Below are positions 58,654-64,000 of a stretch of 64,000 nucleotides of DNA, in pieces. The stretch is from JAJKJG01 sp036556825 (lineage in GTDB: Bacteria; Pseudomonadota; Alphaproteobacteria; Rhizobiales; Beijerinckiaceae). The stretch is from assembly GCA_036556825.1 (NCBI GenBank), contig DATBIR010000133.1, positions 14,729-78,728 of the forward strand, read 5' to 3'. Under the pieces are notes generated by a model that saw nothing but the letters and a program-made list of their open reading frames with translations, was not told where the DNA came from and did not search any database. A program made the translations under genes and the position numbers. The first letter of the stretch is position 1. Every line of letters begins with the position of its first letter.

Positions 58654-59076
58654 ATGCGCATGATTGTCCTCGCACTCGGAATGGCAGGCCTCGCGGTCGC
58701 GCCCGCGCCCGCTTACGCCCAGGATGCGGCAGCAGGCGAGAAGACCTTCGCGCAGTGCCGCGCCTGCCATCAGATCGGCCCAACCGCCAAGAACGGCGTC
58801 GGTCCGCACCTCAACGGTCTGATCGGGCGCAAGGCCGGGTCGGTCGAAGGCTACAATTATTCGCCGGCCAACAAGAATTCCGGCCTGACCTGGGACGAGG
58901 CCACCTTCCGCGAATATATCAAGGACCCGAAGGCCAAGATCCCGGGCACCAAGATGATCTATCCCGGCCTCAAGGACGACAAGCGCATCGACGATCTGCT
59001 CGCCTACATGAAGCAGTTCGGGCCCAAGGGCGAGAAGGCCGCGAGCCTGTCAGGTGTGACGGTGGCCGGCGAATAA
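58654..59076 (+). CDS. Class I cytochrome c (c2/c550 type)
   Basis: 140 residues with a signal peptide (cleavage near AYAQ-DA). The haem motif CRACH follows GEKTFAQ, and the axial Met is in PGTKMIYPGLKD, as in mitochondrial-like cytochromes c2. GVGPHLNGLIGRKAG is conserved. GGAG lies upstream of the ATG. It is the likely soluble electron donor to the oxidase encoded from 59.5 kb, or a carrier for Sox electrons. Confidence 0.95.
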   Translation: MRMIVLALGMAGLAVAPAPAYAQDAAAGEKTFAQCRACHQIGPTAKNGVGPHLNGLIGRKAGSVEGYNYSPANKNSGLTWDEATFREYIKDPKAKIPGTKMIYPGLKDDKRIDDLLAYMKQFGPKGEKAASLSGVTVAGE

Positions 59077-59515
59077 GACCGGATATTGCCCGGTTCAGTC
59101 GGATACTCGTTGATAGCGACTATAAGTCCGGCTGATTAAAATCCGCCCCCGATTGACAATCTCCGCGCGCACAGACGATCATGGCTCGTCTGTGCGCCGT
59201 GGGTCGGCATTAAGGCACTCGGCCGCAGCCGTTTTCTGCGACGCCTCGAGCGAGGCGTCGACAGAGCGAGCAGGGTCCGTGCCATGGCGGTTCTGAAGTC
59301 CGTCGATGCAGAGGTGAGGCCCGTTCAACCGACCGGCCGTCGGCCGATTGCCGGCGCGCCCGCCGTACCCCCGCGCGACACGTCTTCGTCACCTTATCGC
59401 TCCAGGCCGGCTTCGCATTCTTCCGTGAATCCGGGCGAGGCCGCGTGCGCGCGCGCAAAGATCACTCGATGACGTTTCTGTCCCGATCCCCAAAATACCC
59501 GCAGGTGAATGACAG
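59077..59515. other. Leader region of the oxidase operon, with two hairpins
   Basis: 439 bases without a convincing gene. Two perfect palindromes are present: GCGCACAGACGA / TCGTCTGTGCGC (59167-59197) and CGACGCCTCG / CGAGGCGTCG (59239-59260). The first may stop cytochrome c transcription. A less GC-rich stretch (59095-59160) is the probable promoter area. A 62-codon frame at 59284 looks compositionally random. Confidence 0.55.
59167..59197. terminator. 12-bp stem hairpin after the cytochrome c gene
   Basis: GCGCACAGACGA and TCGTCTGTGCGC pair perfectly around a seven-base loop, 90 bases after the cytochrome c stop. No T tract follows, so termination is a guess from position and stability. 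Confidence 0.45.
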
Positions 59516-60355
59516 ATGGCCATAGTGCTCGCCCTGGTCCTGGTCCTCGTCGCAGTCGGCTCGGTGTGGTTCCACATGGTGAGCCCGTGGTGGTGGACGC
59601 CGATCGCCTCCAACTGGGGCTATGTCGACGTCACGCTGATCATCACCTTCTGGATCACCGGCTTCGTCTTCGTTGCGGTCCTGTTCTTCACCGCCTATTG
59701 CGTGCTGCGCTTCCGCCACGGCAGGGCCGGGCAGGCGCTCTACGAGCCGGAGAACAAGCGGCTCGAATGGTGGCTGACCATCGCGACCGCCATCGGCGTC
59801 ATCGCCATGCTGACGCCCGGCCTGTTCGTGTGGCACCAGTTCGTCACCGTTCCGGCCGACGCCACCGACGTCGAGGTCGTGGCCCGGCAATGGTCCTGGA
59901 GCTACCGCCTGCCGGGCAAGGACGGGCGGCTGGGCACATCCGACGTGCGCAGCATCAGCGCCGACAATCCGCTCGGTCTCAATCCCAACGATCCCAACGG
60001 CAAGGACGACGTCGTCATCGAGAGCGGCGACCTGCAGCTGCCGATCAACAAGCCGGTCAAGCTGGTGCTGCGGTCGATCGACGTCCTGCACAACTTCTAC
60101 ATCCCCGAATTCCGCGGCAAGATGGACATGATCCCCGGGGCCGTCACCTATTACTGGGTCACGCCGATCCGCACCGGGACCTTCGACGTCCTCTGCTTCG
60201 AGCTGTGCGGGGTCGGCCATTCGCAGATGCGCGGCCAGGTCGTCGTGACCGAGCAGGCCGCCTATGACACCTGGCTCGAGAAGCAGAAGACGTTTGCCGA
60301 ACTGTCCGGTCAGCCGAAGACGCTGAAGGCGAGCTACCAAACCATCTCCGAATAA
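59516..60355 (+). CDS. Cytochrome c oxidase subunit II (CoxM-like)
   Basis: 279 residues: two N-terminal membrane helices (about 1-20 and 38-62, with a third hydrophobic stretch near 88-104) and a periplasmic cupredoxin domain. CuA ligands are complete: His in DVLHNFYIPEFR and the CFELCGVGHSQMRG motif with both Cys, Glu, His and Met. There is no CxxCH, so it is an aa3- not caa3-type subunit. An insert rich in Asn/Pro/Asp (NPLGLNPNDPNGKDD) lengthens the loop before the CuA domain's end strands. It starts the operon. Confidence 0.95.
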   Translation: MAIVLALVLVLVAVGSVWFHMVSPWWWTPIASNWGYVDVTLIITFWITGFVFVAVLFFTAYCVLRFRHGRAGQALYEPENKRLEWWLTIATAIGVIAMLTPGLFVWHQFVTVPADATDVEVVARQWSWSYRLPGKDGRLGTSDVRSISADNPLGLNPNDPNGKDDVVIESGDLQLPINKPVKLVLRSIDVLHNFYIPEFRGKMDMIPGAVTYYWVTPIRTGTFDVLCFELCGVGHSQMRGQVVVTEQAAYDTWLEKQKTFAELSGQPKTLKASYQTISE

Positions 60356-60383
60356 GGAGAGGATGTTTCAGGAGGGGACCCCG

Positions 60384-62147
60384 ATGGGCGATGTCGTAAT
60401 TGGCCGGGACGACGCAATCCCGCCGGCCGAAGTCCCGGAAGTCGAGCTCTACCATCCGCACAGCTGGGTGACGAAATACGTCTTCTCCCAGGACGCAAAA
60501 GTCATCGCCATCCAATATTCGCTGACGGCGACGGCGATCGGCCTCGTCGCCCTGGTGCTGTCCTGGCTGATGCGCCTGCAGCTCGGCTTCCCGGGCACCT
60601 TCTCGTTCATCGATCCGAGCCAGTATCTGCAGTTCATCACCATGCACGGCATGATCATGGTGATCTACCTGCTCACCGCGCTGTTCCTCGGCGGCTTCGG
60701 CAACTACCTGATCCCGCTGATGGTCGGCGCGCGCGACATGGTGTTCCCCTATGTGAACATGGTCAGCTACTGGGTCTACCTGCTCGCGGTGCTGGTCCTG
60801 GTGGCGAGCTTCTTCGTTCCGGGCGGCCCCACCGGAGCCGGCTGGACGCTGTATCCGCCGCAGGCCATCCTGCCCGGCACGCCCGGCCACGAATGGGGCA
60901 TCATCCTGATGCTCGCGTCGCTGATCATCTTCATCATCGGCTTCACCATGGGGGGCCTCAACTACGTCGTGACCGTGCTGCAGGGACGCACGCGCGGCAT
61001 GACCCTGATGCGCATGCCGCTCACCGTGTGGGGTATCTTCACGGCGACCGTGCTGGCGCTGCTCGCCTTCCCGGCGCTGTTCGTCGGCTGCGTCATGATG
61101 CTGTTCGACCGCGTGCTCGGAACCAGCTTCTTCATGCCGGCCCTGGTGTCGATGGGCGAGCAGCTGCAATACGGCGGCGGCAGCCCGATCCTGTTCCAGC
61201 ATCTGTTCTGGTTCTTCGGCCATCCCGAGGTCTACATCGTCGCGCTGCCGGCCTTCGGCATTGTGTCGGACCTGATCGCCACGCATGCCCGCCGCAACAT
61301 CTTCGGCTACCGCATGATGGTGTGGGCCATCGTCGCCATCGGTTTCCTCAGCTTCGTGGTGTGGGCGCACCACATGTATGTGAGCGGCATGCATCCGTGG
61401 TTCGGCTTCTTCTTCGCGACCACGACGCTGATCATCGCCATTCCGACCGCGATCAAGGTCTACAACTGGGTGCTGACCCTGTGGCGCGGCGACATCCATC
61501 TCACGGTGCCGATGCTGTTCGCGCTCGCCTTCATCGTCACCTTCGTCAACGGCGGCCTGACCGGCCTGTTCCTCGGCAATGCGGTCGTCGACGTGCCCCT
61601 CTCCGACACGATGTTCGTCGTCGCGCATTTCCACATGGTGATGGGCGTGGCGCCGATCCTCGTCGTCTTCGGCGCCATCTATCACTGGTATCCGAAGATC
61701 ACCGGGCGCATGTTCAACGAGGCCCTCGGCCAGTTCCACTTCTGGGTCACGTTTCTCGGCGCCTATCTGATCTTCTTCCCGATGCACTATCTCGGCCTGC
61801 TCGGGATGCCGCGGCGCTACCACGACATCGGCCAGACCAGCTTCATCCCGGACTCGGCGCATGACCTCAACATGTTCATCAGCGTCGTCGCGCTGATCGT
61901 CGGCTTCGCGCAGATGGTGTTCCTGTTCAACCTGTTCTGGAGCGTGCGGCACGGGCGTGACGCGGGCGGCAATCCGTGGCGCGCCACCACCCTCGAATGG
62001 CAGACGCCGCAGACGCCCCCGGGGCACGGCAACTGGGGCAGGGAAACGCCGGTGGTCTACCGCTGGGCCTATGATTACAACGTGCCCGGCGCGGCGCAGG
62101 ATTACATCCCGCAGAACCAGCCGCACACGGCGCCGCGGCCCGCCTGA
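60384..62147 (+). CDS. Cytochrome c oxidase subunit I (CoxN-like)
   Basis: About 587 residues from the ATG six bases after GGAGGGG; an ATG 21 bases earlier has its Shine-Dalgarno too close. Twelve helices with all haem-copper ligands: His in MHGMIMV, the His-Pro-Glu-Val-Tyr cross-link motif in FFGHPEVYI (with the proton-channel Glu), WAHHMYVSG, and AHFHMVMG. It is the catalytic subunit with haem a, a3 and CuB in the inner membrane. The C-terminal soluble tail (QTPPGHGNW...QPHTAPRPA) resembles alternative oxidases of rhizobia rather than the main CtaD. Confidence 0.96.
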   Translation: MGDVVIGRDDAIPPAEVPEVELYHPHSWVTKYVFSQDAKVIAIQYSLTATAIGLVALVLSWLMRLQLGFPGTFSFIDPSQYLQFITMHGMIMVIYLLTALFLGGFGNYLIPLMVGARDMVFPYVNMVSYWVYLLAVLVLVASFFVPGGPTGAGWTLYPPQAILPGTPGHEWGIILMLASLIIFIIGFTMGGLNYVVTVLQGRTRGMTLMRMPLTVWGIFTATVLALLAFPALFVGCVMMLFDRVLGTSFFMPALVSMGEQLQYGGGSPILFQHLFWFFGHPEVYIVALPAFGIVSDLIATHARRNIFGYRMMVWAIVAIGFLSFVVWAHHMYVSGMHPWFGFFFATTTLIIAIPTAIKVYNWVLTLWRGDIHLTVPMLFALAFIVTFVNGGLTGLFLGNAVVDVPLSDTMFVVAHFHMVMGVAPILVVFGAIYHWYPKITGRMFNEALGQFHFWVTFLGAYLIFFPMHYLGLLGMPRRYHDIGQTSFIPDSAHDLNMFISVVALIVGFAQMVFLFNLFWSVRHGRDAGGNPWRATTLEWQTPQTPPGHGNWGRETPVVYRWAYDYNVPGAAQDYIPQNQPHTAPRPA

Positions 62148-62159
62148 GGACGCGCGGCC

Positions 62160-62825
62160 GTGGGCGCCACCATCCTGTTCTTCTCGGGGCTCGCCGTGAT
62201 CGCCGTCTGGTGGCTCTCGAAGCACAGGCTCGCGTCGAAGCCGTGGCTCGAGCACGGCCCGGCCGGCGAGCTGCCGGGCACCGGCCTGTCGGCGACGCCG
62301 GTCGCCAAGATCGGCCTCGGCGTGCTGCTCGCCTCCCTCGGCGCGCTGTTCGCCCTGTTCATCAGCGCCTACCTGATGCGCATGAGCCTCGCCGACTGGC
62401 GGCCGGTGCCGAAGCCGACGCTCTTGTGGATCAATACCGGCGTGCTGATGCTGAGCAGCGCCGCGCTGCAATGGACGCGCGGCGCCGCCGACCGGCAGGA
62501 TGCCCGGGGCCTGCGCATCGGCGTGCTGGCTGCGGCAGGCGCGGCGCTTGCCTTCGTGGCCGGGCAGCTTTTCGCGTGGCGGCAGCTGTCGGCATCGGGC
62601 TACTTCCTCGCGTCCAACCCGGCGAGCTCGTTCTTCTATCTGATCACCGGGCTGCACGCGCTGCATCTGCTCGGCGGCCTTGCGGCGCTGGGCTTCGTCG
62701 GCATGCGCGTGCGCAACGGACGCGATCCGGGCCGGCTGCAGCTCAGCCTCGAGCTGTGCAGCATGTACTGGGATTTCCTGCTTCTGGTGTGGCTCGTGCT
62801 GTTCGCGATGTTGCTGGTCACTTGA
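62160..62825 (+). CDS. Subunit-III-like oxidase protein, first copy (CoxO-like)
   Basis: 221 residues, GTG start after GAGGA. About six hydrophobic segments with the subunit III pattern near the end: FFYLITGLHALHLLGGL and ELCSMYWDFLLLVWLVLFAML. It is shorter than and different from the protein encoded next. Two consecutive subunit-III-like genes match the layout I recall for coxMNOP of Bradyrhizobium. Confidence 0.85.
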   Translation: MGATILFFSGLAVIAVWWLSKHRLASKPWLEHGPAGELPGTGLSATPVAKIGLGVLLASLGALFALFISAYLMRMSLADWRPVPKPTLLWINTGVLMLSSAALQWTRGAADRQDARGLRIGVLAAAGAALAFVAGQLFAWRQLSASGYFLASNPASSFFYLITGLHALHLLGGLAALGFVGMRVRNGRDPGRLQLSLELCSMYWDFLLLVWLVLFAMLLVT

Positions 62826-62868
62826 ACGTCTGCCGGTACGGTGGCAGGCGCTGGGGAGGAACGGACTG

Positions 62869-63594
62869 ATGGCGGAATCTGCGCTGACGGGCAGCCCGGG
62901 CTTCGTGTCGCGCGGCCGGGCCCAGTGGAACGCGCTGGCGGCCGACTGGTCGTCGGATCAGCGGACCTTCAAGAAGGTGTCCTGGGGGAAGGCCATGATG
63001 TGGATCTTCCTCCTCAGCGACACCTTCATCTTCAGCTGCTTCCTGCTGTCGTACATGACCGTGCGCAGCTCGACCACGGTGCCGTGGCCGAATCCCAGCC
63101 AGGTCTTCGCCCTGCATATCGGCGGCCAGGACATCCCGCTGATCCTGATCGCGATCATGACCTTCGTGCTGATCACGTCGAGCGGCACGATGGCGATGGC
63201 GGTCAACTTCGGCTACCGCCGCGACCGCAAGAAGACCGCCATCCTGATGCTGGTCACGGCGCTGCTCGGCGCGACCTTTGTCGGCATGCAGGCCTTCGAA
63301 TGGACCAAGCTGATCATGGAAGGCGTGCGGCCATGGGGCAATCCGTGGGGCGCACCGCAATTCGGCTCGACCTTCTTCATGATCACCGGCTTCCACGGCA
63401 CCCATGTGAGCTTCGGCGTGCTGTTCCTGATCATCGTCGCCAGGAAAGTCTGGCGCGGTGATTACGACACCGGCAGGAAAGGCTATTTCACCAGCCGGAC
63501 CGGCCATTACGAGCATGTCGAGACGATGGGCCTCTACTGGCACTTCGTTGATCTCGTATGGGTCTTCATCTTCGCGTTTTTCTATCTGTGGTGA
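62869..63594 (+). CDS. Cytochrome c oxidase subunit III (CoxP-like)
   Basis: 241 residues, GGGGAGGA before the ATG. After a soluble N-terminus of about 40 residues come five to six helices with MWIFLLSDTFIFSCF, FFMITGFHGTHVSFGV and the closing ETMGLYWHFVDLVWVFIF, the hallmark of haem-copper oxidase subunit III. It stabilises subunit I and the oxygen path. Ends eight bases before the subunit IV gene. Confidence 0.94.
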   Translation: MAESALTGSPGFVSRGRAQWNALAADWSSDQRTFKKVSWGKAMMWIFLLSDTFIFSCFLLSYMTVRSSTTVPWPNPSQVFALHIGGQDIPLILIAIMTFVLITSSGTMAMAVNFGYRRDRKKTAILMLVTALLGATFVGMQAFEWTKLIMEGVRPWGNPWGAPQFGSTFFMITGFHGTHVSFGVLFLIIVARKVWRGDYDTGRKGYFTSRTGHYEHVETMGLYWHFVDLVWVFIFAFFYLW

Positions 63595-63602
63595 GGTGAC
63601 GG

Positions 63603-63977
63603 ATGGCGCACGCAACAATCGCTCACGCCGAGACCGCTGGCCACGCGCCCGCGGCCGCGCACGAAGAGGGGCAGCAGCACCCGATCAAGCTGTATCTGGT
63701 CGTCTGGGGCTGGCTGTTCATCCTCAGCACCTTCTCCTACCTGGTCGACTATTTTCACCTGCAGGGCCTGCTTAGGTGGTCGCTGATCATCCTGTTCATG
63801 ATGCTCAAGGCCGGCCTGATCGTGGCCGTGTTCATGCACATGGCCTGGGAGCGCCTGGCGCTGATCTACGCCATCCTGCTGCCGCCGCTCCTCGTCCTCG
63901 TCTTCGTCGGCATCATGGTGTTCGAGTCGCATTACACGCTGTTCACCCGCCTCTTCTTCTTCGCCACCGGCACCTGA
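63603..63977 (+). CDS. Cytochrome c oxidase subunit IV-like small membrane protein
   Basis: 124 residues: an Ala/His-rich N-terminal stretch (HATIAHAETAGHAPAAAHEE) and three membrane helices, with LKAGLIVAVFMHMAWER in the second, as in the prokaryotic subunit IV/CyoD-CtaF family. It closes the operon within the window. The last 23 bases of the window begin an inverted-repeat-like string (CTCCCCACGGATCTCGGG). Confidence 0.9.
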   Translation: MAHATIAHAETAGHAPAAAHEEGQQHPIKLYLVVWGWLFILSTFSYLVDYFHLQGLLRWSLIILFMMLKAGLIVAVFMHMAWERLALIYAILLPPLLVLVFVGIMVFESHYTLFTRLFFFATGT

Positions 63978-64000
63978 CGCCTCCCCACGGATCTCGGGTT

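Noticed and set aside
59284..59472. 62-codon frame before the oxidase operon
   Set aside because: Pro/Ser/Arg-rich sequence without hydrophobic core, motif or convincing ribosome site; more likely non-coding leader.
60159..62666. Very long antisense frame (over 800 codons) opposite the oxidase subunit I gene
   Set aside because: It is a GC-rich shadow with Arg/His/Gly/Asp-biased translation and no recognisable domain; the plus-strand gene has every haem-copper ligand.
1..64000. tRNA or rRNA genes, CRISPR arrays, transposases, integrases
   Set aside because: I saw no cloverleaf with a T-loop GGTTCGA-type sequence, no regularly spaced repeats, and no reading frame with transposase or recombinase motifs. 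The gene clusters could still be horizontally gained, but nothing in the window shows the mobile element.

Overview
High-GC chromosomal DNA from an alphaproteobacterium, most likely a Hyphomicrobiales (Rhizobiales) soil organism of Bradyrhizobium/Xanthobacteraceae type. The pointers are sox genes, a TIGR03808-type Tat beta-helix protein, a coxMNOP-like oxidase operon, many Bug-type binding proteins, and dispersed palindromes built around GCATGATCCGG and GGGCTTGACCC. The placement is inferred from gene content. I see no rRNA, tRNA, CRISPR, transposase or phage gene.

Layout. 0-1 kb: end of a sox cluster (soxZ fragment, soxA). 1-5.4 kb: FAD oxidoreductase, Tat-exported beta-helix protein, and a histidine-kinase-like protein that lacks the phosphoacceptor His. 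5.4-10.8 kb (- strand): amidohydrolase, TRAP-TAXI transporter, MetE-like methyltransferase. 11-19.4 kb: SDR with a degenerate active site, two paralogous bicupins flanking an aquaporin, and a five-gene minus-strand operon (ribB-ribA-like, hydrolase, LLM flavin oxidoreductase, hydrolase, bicupin). 19.6-30.8 kb: dienelactone hydrolases, two Bug/TTT binding proteins, SDR, hydrolase, three class II aldolase paralogues, a QsuB-like dehydroshikimate dehydratase and an AroE-like dehydrogenase. The last two would feed quinate/shikimate into protocatechuate. 30.9-37.4 kb: ABC importer operon carrying a DsrE protein and a Pht5-like protein, divergent from metZ, with a rhodanese beyond. 37.5-41.6 kb: otsA, patatin, Spy/CpxP-like and small proteins (general physiology).

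41.7-49.5 kb: a sugar-acid catabolic set (IlvD/Edd dehydratase, GntR/FCD regulator, RraA-like protein, Bug protein, ketoglutarate-semialdehyde-type dehydrogenase, HpcH aldolase, hydroxypyruvate isomerase). 49.6-56.4 kb: a meta-cleavage-like set (two FAA hydrolases, extradiol dioxygenase, NMT1 binding protein) followed by a ferric/thiamine-type ABC binding protein and double permease with no ATPase. 56.6-64 kb: MDR oxidoreductase, SCO1 copper chaperone, cytochrome c, and an aa3-type oxidase operon with two subunit-III-like genes.

Most of the window is a mosaic of catabolic modules, each pairing a periplasmic binding protein with a few enzymes. Nine binding-protein-fold genes are present but only one evident DNA-binding regulator. 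Many convergent or module junctions carry palindromic repeats. The substrates of the central modules (11-31 kb and 31-35 kb) cannot be read from sequence alone and are the best candidates for undescribed chemistry.
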